From: Plantago ovata
Taxonomy: Eukaryota > Streptophyta > Magnoliopsida > Lamiales > Plantaginaceae
DNA length: 64,000 bases
Assembly: GCA_028274465.1 (NCBI GenBank)
Contig: CM051457.1
Coordinates: 71,646,496 to 71,710,495, forward strand
Direction of reading: 5' to 3'
Positions 19,703-30,598 of the stretch are shown here, piece after piece (position 1 is the first letter of the stretch; every line of letters begins with the position of its first letter). A program made the translations under genes and the position numbers. The notes under the pieces are model-generated. The model did no database searches. It was not told the origin of the DNA and saw only the letters and a list, made by a program, of their open reading frames with translations.

Positions 19703-20902
19703 TGATGAACGTTGGATTGTCGGGTTCCAAGTAATCAAATAAATTTGTATTTAGCCAAAGGCAATTCACAACTACAACGAAAACCGTAGTGTAGCAGTAG
19801 AATAACCTCGAGTGTCGATCTCTAAGGACTATAACTAGCTTTATCTAATCTAACTTAAGAATATAAAAACAGAAGACGACTTAGCAGAGGTTTTTCTTAA
19901 CAGATAATGGAGATTGGTGATAGTATGGTCATTCAAAGCATAGCAGGTTAATAATCATGCATAAATTCCTCGGTCTTGCATGGAGATCTTTGATCAATGA
20001 ATTGTCCAATTGTGTTCCGTAATTATTCAACACTACGAAGATAGAGGTTTTAGATAGATCAAAGAAATAAAACAATAACTCACAGTATAATGCGCGATAT
20101 AGCCATTAGCATAATTATTAACCCTTCGCTAAGAAATCACATACTATCACCAACGAGAAGTTTAGCTACTCATAGATGTCACGCAATCAACAGAAATCAT
20201 ACCACGAATGAATGAAAACATGATGAAAGATATATAAATATAAATAGAAAAACTGTAAGATACAATGTTACCGAAGGTTGTCAATCTCCGAAGAATCGCG
20301 ATCTTACAAGCTCCAAAACGCTAAGAAAAAGTATCTCCTACGCTAAGAACCCCCAGAACAGGCTCTGGTGAATTCCTACCTAAAACTACTGAGAAAGGTG
20401 AGAGAAAGGTCTGGAAAAGTATGAAAAACGGAGAAAACTGAGCTCATATATATAGGCATTCGAATTGTGTGGGGCGAAGGGCCCCACACACCGGGCGATT
20501 CGCCTGGTGTGGGGCGATTCGCCCCACGTCTCGGGCGATTCGCCTGGGAGTGTTTTTCGGCCCAAAACGCATTTTCGACGCGTTTTTGGATTTCTTCCCC
20601 TTTCCGGACTCGGTTTCTGCCTTCTAGTGACCTTTTAGCCTTCACACTCGACCCCTAGACTTCAAATCCTATCTGGAATCTTGCAGATACTCCAATTAGG
20701 CTTCTGGAACACCAATTCCTTGTCTACTTCAATATAATTGCCCGGAAAACCTCATTTTTCAACCAAAACCTGTAAAATAAAAACTAAAGGGAAACGTGAC
20801 ACTATTCTAATAAAATGCACTACAATATAGCTAAATTAACATAGAGGATAGCTAAAATAGGTGAAAAAGACCCAAATGAAAGTGTAAAATACACATTCAT
20901 CA
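19703..20902 (-). mobile_element. GyA 5' LTR (1200 bp)
   Basis: On the minus strand it runs from TGATGAATGTG (20902) to AACGTTCATCA (19703), so both ends carry TGATGA/TCATCA. The inner border meets the primer site and the outer border meets S-family LTR sequence. A second copy is not present in the window. Confidence 0.85.
20468..20552 (-). repeat. GyA LTR GC-rich palindrome array
   Basis: Four inverted repeats in 85 bases, including GTGTGGGGC-N5-GCCCCACAC, TGGGGCGA-T-TCGCCCCA (20510-20526) and two copies of GGGCGATTCGCC. The palindrome type matches the internal array at 17085-17160, not those of GyB or GyC. Confidence 0.85.
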
Positions 20903-22008
20903 CCTCCTTGCTGATAGTACTTGCATTTGCGCTCCAACGTTCATGTTTGAATCTCATTCAAATGAACATTAAATGCAAAGCATGCACGCGAACGACATGA
21001 AGACTAGAAGACAAATAAAGGACGCTGCTGAAAGTACAAAAGCAAGATAGTGACATTTTAAGGAACAAAAGCCTTAGAATTTGAAATTCAAACGGCTCCC
21101 TTGATTCACTATAAATAGAGGTCATCCGGCGAAGAGTTGAAGTGTGTCAACAACGTGATCAAACTCTCACTTGTGCTTAAACTAACATACCCTTCAAACA
21201 CTGTTTACTGCCATTGATCCGTTCCAAAACTTAAAGCTTGAAAAAAGCTACTTGTGAAGAAGTAGAACATAAACGACTAAGAAATTAGTTAAGTGTTCTT
21301 TCTTTCGAACAAGAACAAGTCTTGACACCAGAAATAATCAAAGTATTCAAAGTTTTGTTTCTTAGATTACTTGTTGTAGATGGATAAGTTATAATCAAGT
21401 TATCTCATCCCAAACCTCTCTAACTAAAAATACACCCTTTCAGGCGTGAAATTCAGGGGGAACTTAATCGAGCATAGTGTTGCTGATTAAAAGTCCCAAG
21501 TTTGGTGGAGAACAAGGTTTCGTTCTCTAGTTAGGTTGGAAACGAAGCAAGTGTGCTTTGGTTTCTGTTTGAATCGCTCTAGATAGGTGTTGTAAGGAAC
21601 CTCAAACTTGTCTTAGTGGATTCAGTCCTAGAAAGGACAAAGTGGATTAGTTGAGAGATTACGCCACTCTCAGATACCACTATAAAAGTGTTTGTGTGAT
21701 TTACTTACTGCATTTAGTTTTCAGCAAAGCATATCTATCTGTACACAGTCACTCTGTTCACTTGCTAAAACTATCACTTACTGACAAAGCACTTATTGTA
21801 TCAAAGACTTCGGCTCTCTGATATTAAGTATCAGGAAAACACGTTACTGAGAAGTAACTTGCGCTTGCTGAGAAAGTTAAGTATCAGCAAATCTCTTTAC
21901 TGAAAAGTAATAAGTCCTTGCTGAGAAAGTTTTTTAAATGACGAAAGTTTGAAAAGAATATTCACCCTCCCCCCTCTAGTCTTTTCTTGTTGTTTAAAGG
22001 GGCCAACA
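20903..22008 (+). mobile_element. S2: right-hand part of an S-family LTR
   Basis: Homologous to 14637-15755, beginning mid-U3 at CTCCTTGCTGA and ending GGGGCCAACA at 22008. TATAAATAGAGG is near 21110. The U5 hairpin is present with one mismatch (GAAAAGAATA / TAGTCTTTTC, 21951-21986). The left part of the LTR, which GyA interrupts, is missing. The right border abuts an integrase fragment of another S element. Confidence 0.85.
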
Positions 22009-23003
22009 GTACTGGTTTACAAACTCAGTACCAGTCTGTTCTGATGATTTTTACCTTGTCATTTTTCATGACTTCGAGGTTATTCAGCATGTTAGGTATT
22101 TCAGTCCTTGTTTCAGACTTGTGTTTGATGAAAATTACCCAAGTGAATCTTTAATAATCATCTACCACCACCAGACCATACTACTTGCCAGCATAGCTTG
22201 TTGAAGAAGATTCAAACAAGTCCATGTGCAAGAGTTGTAAAGGTTTTGTAGTTGACGGTACTGCCTTGTTCTTGAAAGAAGTTTTGGTTTGCTTACCTTG
22301 CTGACATGCAATGCAAACACCATCCTTTTTAAAAGTAAACTTAGGTAATCCAATTACAAGTGCCTTTTTAGACAACTTATTCAGCGTCTTGAAGTTTAGG
22401 TGACTTGTTCGTTATGCCACAACCATGCTTTTTCAGCAAGGCAATCATGATCTGAGATAAGGCATTTTTACGATTGCTGAAGACCAATCTACGGTATAGA
22501 CACCTCCTGATCTTCTAGCAACCATGATAACTTTCTTTGTCTCAAAGTCAATAAGTTTACATTCATCACTTTTAATTTTGATGAAGTAACCTTTGTCAGC
22601 AAACTGACTCATGCTGAAAAGGTTAAACTTAAGATTTTTGACATAAAGAACTCCCGAAATGGTAATGCATCCTAACTTCACGTCACCATAGCCTTTAGTA
22701 GAACCAAAGCCTCCACCATCAAACCTTATTGTTGGACCTTTAGACCACCGTCTATAGTTTATAAGGTTTTCTTATTGCCCGTCATGTGATTTCCGCAGCC
22801 ACTGTCAAAGTGCCAAATTGCATTGTTTATCTCCGTGGCTTAAGTATGCACAATCACGAGCAAACAAGTTAATTATCCAATATTGGATGTCCATTAACAT
22901 GTTCAAGAAAAAGTCCAGTTGAAACCCAAGTCTTGAGTTTTTCGATCTTGACATGTTTTCTTCTTGCTGAGGAACTAGATGGTTTAGAACCGAAAGACCT
23001 TTC
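22009..23003 (-). pseudogene. pol: S3: gag C-terminus, protease and integrase N-terminus fragment
   Basis: Minus-strand homologue of S1 about 2116-3005 plus some further integrase. Near 23000 it begins in the gag tail, passes the protease DSGCG region (about 22790) and FNLFSMSQFADKGYF, the zinc-binding CIACQQGKQTK (about 22300), LHMDLFESSSTSYAGK, and a degraded catalytic-Asp region resembling IIRTDNGTEF near 22040. Several frameshifts and an in-frame stop in VDDY make it a pseudogene. It keeps integrase sequence that S1 has lost. It ends exactly at the S2 LTR end. Confidence 0.8.
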
Positions 23004-23920
23004 ATAGCTTGATTATAACTTTTCAGCTATAACAAGTTATCTAAGAAACACAACTTGTAATACTTTGCAGTAAGCAAGTTTGTTGTTTCTGGTGTCAAGA
23101 CTTGTTCTTGTTTAAAAGAAAGAACACTTACCTAATTTCTTAGTCGTGAATGTTCTACTTCTTCACAAGTAGCTTTTGGTTCATGCTTAAGTCTTGGAAC
23201 GGATCAAAAGGCAGTAAAGAGTAGAGAAGGATTTGAGTGTTTAAAGCACAAGTGAGAGTTTGATCACGTTGTTGACACACCTTCTACTCTTGCCTGATGA
23301 CCTCTATTTATAGTGTCTCAAGGGAGCCGTTTGAATTTCAAATTCTAAGGCTTTGTACCTTAAGATGTCACTATCTTGCTTTTGTACTTTCACCAGCGTA
23401 CTTCATTTGTCTTCTTTTCTTCATGTTCTTCGCGTGCCTACTTTGCATTTAATGTTCTATTTAATCAAATTCAAATATGAACTTTGGAGCCAAAATCCAA
23501 GTACTCTTCAGAAAGGAGGTCACATATGTTGTCAGCAATTGGCCAGTCTCAGTTTTAGCAAGCACAACCTACTCTATCATATAAATTTTCACTTATGCAA
23601 GCTGTTGCTGAAAATCTCACTTTTTGAAGCAACATGTGCCTTTGTAGATACCTTTCTCAGAATTCTTCTAAGTCTTCAGTCTTTGAATCTTCAACTTTCA
23701 GAGCGGTTCTAGGTCTTCAATAGTTTGTTGTAAAAACAAAGTACATCATCAGCAACACAAAAGAACCTAACTAGTACCTACACTAAGTCTTTCAGCAAAC
23801 GTTCCTCTTTTACAATGTCCTTAAAATTCTAAATTCCCGTGGACCTTAAGAGTACTAGTTCCTGGACTTTCCTTAATTTAGCATGGTTAATTGCTCATCA
23901 AAGTTACAAGTTTCCTAACA
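23004..23920 (-). mobile_element. S3: 5' part of an S-family LTR (minus)
   Basis: Read on the minus strand from TGTTAGGAAACTTG (23920) through the TATA region near 23310 to about 23004, where the R/U5 part, leader and most of gag have been deleted and gag C-terminal sequence follows. The outer border (AATTGGCAAAGG) falls inside S4 aORF sequence, showing that S3 inserted into S4. Confidence 0.8.
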
Positions 23921-24529
23921 AATTGGCAAAGGTACAAAAGAATGGACTTTGCGGATCTTTTCATCCATCTCTCAAGCGAGAAGAAAAGAGCTTCATTGTT
24001 GAAGCTAGAGACCTTCATTCACTCTATCATGCCACAAGAGCATATGTCATTCTCTCAGCAAATGGGACAAGAGCTAGTCATCAAATCATAGAAAATCTGA
24101 AAGACAAGTTCAAGATGGCTCCTCCTGCTGAACAAACTGAGATGATTAAAGGACTCTTTGTGCCTGTGGTTGCTGATCCACACACATTCAATGAGGATGA
24201 AGAAGTCACTAGTCAAGCTTAATACAAGCATCTTCCATTAGTTATTCTAACTGATGATGAAGAAGAAGAAGAGGATGAAAATGATATTGGAGACTCCAGT
24301 GATGAGCATGAGCCTAAAGATTCTAAAGACTCAAAGGACAAAAAGGATGATGATGATGATAATTCCCAAGGTCCAAGTCCTGGTGCTGGTGGAGTACACC
24401 AAGTTGTTGATCAAGCAACTGATCAAGAGCATGTTGCTGAGTAACCACCTCCCAGCAACCAACAAGAATCTACTGCTGCTCCTAATGCCGAACATCCAGT
24501 AACTGAACAAGTTGCTGAGATGAGTGAAT
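23921..24529 (+). pseudogene. S4 aORF, 5' surviving piece (interrupted by C2)
   Basis: Homologous to S1 aORF from about 7250 to 7830: MDFADLFIHLSSEKKRASLLKLETF, then a frameshift near 24085, the MIKGLFVPVVADPH block, an in-frame stop near 24220 where S1 has YKHLE context, the aspartate-rich tract, and VAEMSE. It is clearly more diverged from S1 than S6 is. Everything 5' of this piece is lost under S3. The reading frame resumes at 34452 beyond the C2 insertion. Confidence 0.8.
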
Positions 24530-26629
24530 TGATAGTGTATATGTTCTAGAGACAGTCCTTATTAAGGGCATGCAGCCCTTATTAAGGGCATATATGTACT
24601 ATTACACAGGTCAACGTAATATAATATATGTTTGTTGTTTGACTATTGAGTATCACTTTCATATTTATATTACACCAGGCATACATCATGTCATATCTCT
24701 GTTCCTGTTTGTATTGATATTAAACATGTCCCCTCGGGTAGATGACCGATCACACAGATAGTGGGAGCTATGTGAGTTATCATCTATCACAAACTCTCCC
24801 TAGTCGAGGTTCATCTCGGATGTAGGGGTCTGAATGAACCGACTGAGACTAGTATACGTGGAGCTTATACTTGTTAGAGCAAGTGTGAGCCGATCCCACG
24901 GCCACGAAACGGATTGTTGGACAATCAAGAAACGTTCCCATAACTCCGCATAGTTGTTCGAAGGGTGATTACCGAACAATGGATGTACCCACCGGAAACT
25001 CCCATTGATGTATACTCTACACTGAAGTGTCTATGGGAACCGGAAAGTTGTCGAAGTGATGCCAGTCGTCCTTTGGACTTACAGGACTTTATCATCACAT
25101 TTGTTGCCCCATATCCTTGGTGGACCCGTCGATGTCAGCTCTGAATAAGCAGTTGACCCAAGACACGATCCAGGATTATGGCCACATACAAATGGGGATG
25201 ATAAGTGCTTTTGTGAAGGATTCATCTCTCATGTGTAGCACAGGAGAGCACTGCTCATAGTCGTTCATAGTTGTCATTGGTTAAATCGCTGGCCAGCGTA
25301 TCAATATTATTATGATAGTCATAAAGGATATTGGATTCACCAAGCAACTCACTGAAGACGCCCGTGGATGTATTATTGGGATAGACACTTCATCGATCCT
25401 AGATGCATTCGAGTCAGTCAGATGAAGGGACGTTACCATCGCCGCGTTGAGCACAACAGACTTCATAACGAAAGGGTTTGCTTTGAGAAACCTCTCAAAC
25501 GTCCTCATGTATTAATATTGCAAATGGAACCGTCTAGGAATTCCATTTTTCCTAGTCTAGGACTTGCTTAATACAATGAGGCCCTATGGGTCACACTATG
25601 TGGTGATTCAGCTTATCCGAATATCCTTGAAGATGGAATCGCAATTAATTTAGAATTAATTGTGACTGATGGATTATAATTGATTTGGAATTAATTATAA
25701 TAATTTGTGGCTCAATTAATGATTTGGAATTATTAATTGAATTGGCTAATTAATTGTATTTTATGTAAATACAATTAAAGATTATATTTTAGAAATATAA
25801 TAGAGGTTTGATTTGAAAGGATATGTTAATTTAGAATTAATATATACACATGGGCAAAATCTACTTTGAGTTTGAATTGCCTTAGAATTATATGTGGGTC
25901 CCAAAATCGGGACCCACCTAACCCCTGTTGGACGCGCGCGCGCAGCAGCAGTAGGGGAAGGAGTTCGACTCCTTCCTCTATTAGAAGGCTAGGGATAAGT
26001 TAGATTTTCCTGATTGAGTTTTAATTTGATTGGGAATGAATCTAAACTTGAATTGGTTTCCTACTGCGATAAGAATTAGATTCTTATTCCTTTATGAAGT
26101 CTAATTGATTATTCTTTAGGATTCTATTGACTACTATATATATAGTAATTATTAGAGAGCATTTATTATCGATGGTTGAACACAGTTGATTCAAGTTCAT
26201 TCTTTCAACCAGTTTTCTTAGAGAAAATAAAAGCTCTCCCGTACCTCTCCTCTAGCCACGCGCGCGCCACCCTCACCGGAGGAAAACTGCCGCCCCATCT
26301 TCTTGGCCACATAAAGAATATCCTAGCATTCTTTCCGATAAGTTGTTCATCCGTGGATACCAAGGTTGAGGTTCAAGGAGCTGGAAACTAACTTTTATTG
26401 TCTTGCAGATAATCAAAGTATTGCAGATATCTTCGACTTCGACGAAGGAGAAGATTCATAGGACTATTACGAAAACTTGATACATGTGCTTGCTTTTGGA
26501 GTATTGTAAGTCTTCTGATTAACGTGTTTAATATATACGCTATATACATGATCAATTAACCTGCATGTTAAGAAAATTTTGAAATTCCGCTGCGTACCAT
26601 AGGGGTAACTCTGACCATATTTTCTTACA
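24530..26629 (+). mobile_element. C2 5' LTR (2100 bp)
   Basis: TGATAGTGTATATG to CATATTTTCTTACA, immediately followed by the primer site. The first 60 bases hold a direct repeat of CCCTTATTAAGGGCAT, itself a palindrome (CCCTTATTAAGGG). The 3' half is AT-rich with repeated AATTAATT words and a CG-rich patch (CGCGCGCG) near 25935. A TATA-like CTATATATATAG lies near 26135. Confidence 0.95.
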
Positions 26630-26630
26630 G

Positions 26631-26643
26631 TGGTATCAGAGCC
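26631..26643 (+). promoter_or_regulatory. C2 primer binding site (initiator Met tRNA)
   Basis: TGGTATCAGAGCC, complementary to the 3' end of plant initiator methionine tRNA, one base after the LTR end. It is the standard Copia primer site. Confidence 0.95.
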
Positions 26644-26809
26644 AGGTTAATTGATTACGTATATACGTATATATGTTATGTGATTTTGTAGTTTATGTGG
26701 ATGCAATTGATTCTATGATTAATTCGATTTTCAAAAGTTTTATTTTTATATAAATTTAGAATTTATATTTTTCAAAAAAAAAAATATTTATTTTTTTATA
26801 TATAAATTT

Positions 26810-26880
26810 CACCGCCTGCGTGCCGCAGGCGCCCGTGCCTGCGTGCCGCAGGCGCCAGGCGCCTGCGGCCGTAGGCACCC
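26810..26880 (+). repeat. C2 leader GC-rich palindrome cluster
   Basis: CCTGCGTGCCGCAGGCGCC occurs twice in tandem, followed by CAGGCGCCTGCGGCC. Within it CGCCTGCG and CGCAGGCG pair. The cluster is about 70 bases of very high GC in a leader that is otherwise AT-rich, and it invites comparison with the Gypsy palindrome arrays. Confidence 0.7.
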
Positions 26881-27399
26881 TAAGGGACGGGACTCGGTCC
26901 CGTCCCCGTATATAATATATATATTTTTCGAGTTGGACCCAAAATCGAATTTTGGAAATTTTGAGGATTGAATTTTATATTTGGAATATAAATATGATTT
27001 CATTGTAATTATTGTTAACTAGAGGGGTTAAATTTAATTAGTATAAAGTTAACGGGCTTATTTGTGATTTATCAATTTATTGTTTATTACAAATAAGTCT
27101 TTCTACTTTTGAATTTTAAATTTGACACCTCCAAGGTTTCGAAAATTACAATTGAGTCCTTTGGGTTTTTCGAAAATTGCTACATGGTCAATAGAATATT
27201 GAATTTTTCAATCTAGTCCAAATTTTCAATTTTTCATAGATTATAAGTATGGGATTATAATTTTCATAATGAAATTATGAAGTCATTTGGCATCCACATA
27301 GGCTACTACTTGTTTGTATGCTCAATATGCTATTGTTTGACAATGCATGTTTAAATACCACGTATTTTACTTTTCGTTCGACCGCTATGCATGGGAGAG

Positions 27400-27550
27400 T
27401 AGGCGGTGCCCTCTTATTTGTCGGACTGCATATTTTTATGTATGGGTAGGCGGCGCCCATTATGTGCTTGACCGCGTTTAGAACTAGAATGGATAGGCGG
27501 CATCCACTACGTGTAGACCGCTCATGCATGATGGGTAGGCGACGCCCTTA
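27400..27550 (+). repeat. C2 leader tandem boxes TAGGCGGCGCCC
   Basis: Four degenerate boxes, TAGGCGGTGCCC (27400), TAGGCGGCGCCC (27447), TAGGCGGCATCC (27494) and TAGGCGACGCCC (27536), are spaced 47, 47 and 42 bases apart with partly similar spacers. The rest of the leader (26644-28110) holds no gene that I can support. Confidence 0.7.
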
Positions 27551-28110
27551 TTTGTTTGTAGATGACGGATAACAACCCTCAAGCTACAAGCCCCAAACAA
27601 TATAAGTGCAGAAATATGTACACGTATGTGTTTCTGAGATGCTTTCCATGGGGTGCTTTAATTCTGAACTTTCATTGCGTTTCCCTGTATTGGCGACCTC
27701 GTCTTGCAGACTCGCAGTGATCGTCAGATTAGAGTAAGCCTATGGTTATAACTTACAGCATATTGTATCTAGCGACCTCGATAGGTACAATATGTAGAGC
27801 ATCAGGTCAATTTAGAGTTAACACCCAAGAGTTGCGTGACGCAATTGGATAGTCCTACCGGTCATATTATGTTATGCGACCATCCCCCGTTGGAGTATAG
27901 CATAGTATGGATTTGGATCTTGGCCACTACGGTAACTTGTTGGACATTACCCGTATGTTTGTTTTGGGGGCAATCATATGTGAAAATAGTGGAAGCTAAA
28001 CAGCTAAAGGACCTTGTTGTTTAGTTATGTTGACTGTGTATTTAGAAATAGTATTTCAATAGTTGATTTAATATTTTCGGTCTATACTATTTCTCCATAG
28101 GAAAACCAAA

Positions 28111-28985
28111 ATGACAAGTATCTCGCTCCGTGCTGTCTTAGAGAAGCAAATTTTGACCGGACCAAACTTCCTAGATTGGATCAGGAATATTCGTTTGGTG
28201 CTGAGGTACGAAAAGATTGAGTACGTCTTGGACGAGGTCATTCCCGTGTGTCCCGAGAATCAGACTGCCGATCAAGTTGCTGCTTGGAATCAAGCCAACA
28301 AGGCAAAGTCTGATAAGCAACATGAGGATGCTAGATCCGCGCAGTGTATTATGCTGGCGGCAATGAGCAATGAGCTGCAGAGACAACATGAAAGCATGTT
28401 GCCGTATGAGATGCTGAAGCATCTTGAGTCGCTGTTTAAGACGACAGCCAGAAGTGTTGAATTTGATTTGATCAAAGAGATACACAGATGCAGCTCAATG
28501 AAGGAGGGAACATGTCTGAACATGTTCTCAAAATGATTGGTCTCTTTGAGAAGCTTGCCGATGCTGGTGTCAAGATGGAGAATAAGATCATGGTGATCTT
28601 TGTCCTTCAATCATTGTCGAGTTCGTATTCGCAGTTCATCATTAACTACACGATGAATGCGAAGGACGTTACACTGCCCGAGCTCCATAATCTGCTGAAG
28701 ACATATGATCAAACTCTTCCTAAGAAGGAGAAATTGATCATGTATGTTGGGAACCGTCTAACCCAAACCCGAGAAACAAAGGTGCTAAGGGTAAGGGAAA
28801 GTCGGGAGCCAAGGCTAACACTTCGAGTTATAGGCCTAAGCGTCTGAACCGGAAAAGGAAGTTCAAGAGGAGCGGAACGGTACGCACAGATGAATGCCTT
28901 TTCTGTAAGCAGAAAGGGCATTGGAAGAAAGATTGCCCTAAGCTAAGGGCAGATCAAGCTAAGAAGCCGCCGACTTCAGGCTCAG
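28111..28985 (+). pseudogene. gag: C2 gag (capsid and zinc knuckle), frameshifted
   Basis: ATG at 28111 begins a Copia capsid domain (NFLDWIRNIRLVLRYE, then EMLKHLESLF). A frameshift near 28488 moves to a second frame with SEHVLKMIGLFEKLADAG and LQSLSSSYSQFI, and another near 28755 moves to the frame with the CCHC knuckle CLFCKQKGHWKKDC (about 28888-28930). The domain order and length fit a gag of about 290 residues. The product would coat element RNA; this copy cannot be translated whole. Confidence 0.9.
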
Positions 28986-30598
28986 GTATGTTTGTTATTG
29001 AAATGAACATGACTACTTTTGACTCCAATGGTTGGGTATTAGATAAAGCCTGTGGCTCACACATTTGTAATAATGTGCAGGGGCTAATTGATCACACGCT
29101 AGTCAAGCAAGGTGAAATCGAATTGCCTGTTGGCAACGACAATCCAGTTGAAGCCAAACGCGTTGGACGCTGCAAGATAGATTTACCTTCAGGACAATGT
29201 TTAGAACTTGATAACGTTTATTTTATTCCATCCATTGTCAGAAATATTATTTCCATTCCATAGTTGGACAATTTGGGTTTTTCCTTTCGTTTTGCAAATA
29301 ATACTTGTTATTTTTCGTTAAATGACCAGTATTATGGAAAGGCTCGCTTAGTGAATGGTTTATATATTTTGCAAAGTAGTCTACCTTTATTTCAAATACA
29401 TAACAAGCAACCGTCTTCAAGTAGGAAGAATAATCCATCTTATCTATGGCATTGTCGGCTAGGCCATATCAATGAAACACGGATTCAAAGACTAAGGAAG
29501 TTGGACTACTTAGAACCATTTGATTTTGAATCATATGGTACATGCGAATCATGTGTTAAGAGTAAGATGACGAACAAACCTTTTGTTGGACAAGGTGTTC
29601 GTGCCACTCGTTGCTTAGAGCTCATACATACCGATGTATGTGGACCTTTTAAAGTCCAAGCACGTGGAGGTTAACCTTACTTCGTTACCTTTACTGACGA
29701 TTTCTCAAGGTATGGATATATTTATCTTATGAAGAATAAATCTGAGACCTTTGGGAAATTCAAGGAGTTTAGGAATGAGGTCGAGAATGAATTGAACCTA
29801 AGGATAGTCAGTCATCGATCAGATCGAGGAGGTGAATACCTTATTGAAGAATTTATTGACTACTTGAAGGAGAATGGAATTCAATCGCAATGGACCCCTC
29901 CTGGAACACCACAATTAAATGGTGTGTCTGAGAGAAGGAATCGAACCCTGTTAGACATGGTAAGATCAATGATTGGATTCTCGACTCTTCAAAAATATCT
30001 ATGGGGATATGCGCTGCAAACTGCAATCTACACTCTGAATCGTGTACCATCTAAATCAGTGGAGAAAACTCCTTATGAGTTATGGAAAGGAAAGAAGCCC
30101 TCACTGGGCTATCTTAGACCTTGGGGCTGTCCTGCAATAGTCAAACTGATGCTCACTGATAAGTTAGATGCCAAGGGTGTCAAAGTATATTTCATAGGCT
30201 ATCCTCGTCAGACGAGAGGCTATGAATTCTATCATGCTGAAGATCACAAGGTGATAGTATCTAGAAACGTCAAGTTTTTAGAAGCAGAATACCTCGAAGA
30301 AGAGAGGTTAGATGATATGATAGAACTTGAAGAAATTCAAGACTTTGACACGCGCGAACATGAGTTCTCTAGATCTTCTGATTTGGACTCAAGTTCAGTG
30401 GGAGCTTTCGAAGCAGACAAGGGTAATGATATGACACTTGATAGGCATGTCATAGTCAGTGGGAGTCCTGTGATTAGATCAACAGTTGAAACCACACCAA
30501 AAGAACCCGTTGTCAATCATCCTGTGCAACAAGTTGCACAAGAGCAGCCTCCCGCTAGGGAAAGGGAGCGCGCGACCGGCTGCATCAGTGCCCACTGA
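28986..30598 (+). pseudogene. pol: C2 protease and integrase
   Basis: The protease region reads WVLDKACGSHICNN near 29030: the usual catalytic D-T/S-G is D-K-A, so protease activity would be lost apart from other lesions. In-frame stops lie at 29261 and 29672. Integrase has the zinc-binding WHCRLGH...CESC (29448-29560), the catalytic residues in HTDVCGPF, SDRGGEY and NGVSERRNRTLLD (D, D, E) and the C-terminal RPWGCPA / GYPRQTRGYEFY region. A frameshift near 30570 ends the frame. Apart from the stops, the integrase domain is complete, unlike that of S1. Confidence 0.9.

Larger units (their letters stand above)
15756..20902 (-). mobile_element. GyA: non-autonomous Athila-like Ty3/Gypsy element (gag-protease only), 3' end missing
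   Basis: Read on the minus strand: 5' LTR (20902-19703), tRNA-Asp-type primer site, gag-protease ORF (19555-17405), conserved hairpin, palindrome array, a 5'-UTR-like exon and intron, then a broken second ORF ending at the junction with the S1 LTR. There is no RT, RNase H or integrase between protease and ORF2, and no 3' LTR. The right end lies inside an S-family LTR (S2), but the matching left part of that LTR is not on the other side, so one flank is lost or misassembled. Confidence 0.8.

Noticed and set aside
26631..26643. tRNA gene fragment
   Set aside because: The match is to the 3' end complement only and sits beside an LTR; it is a primer binding site. No cloverleaf could be found at any of the primer sites.
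27275..27529. Minus-strand ORF in the C2 leader
   Set aside because: It is produced by the tandem TAGGCGGCGCCC boxes; no homology and no start context.
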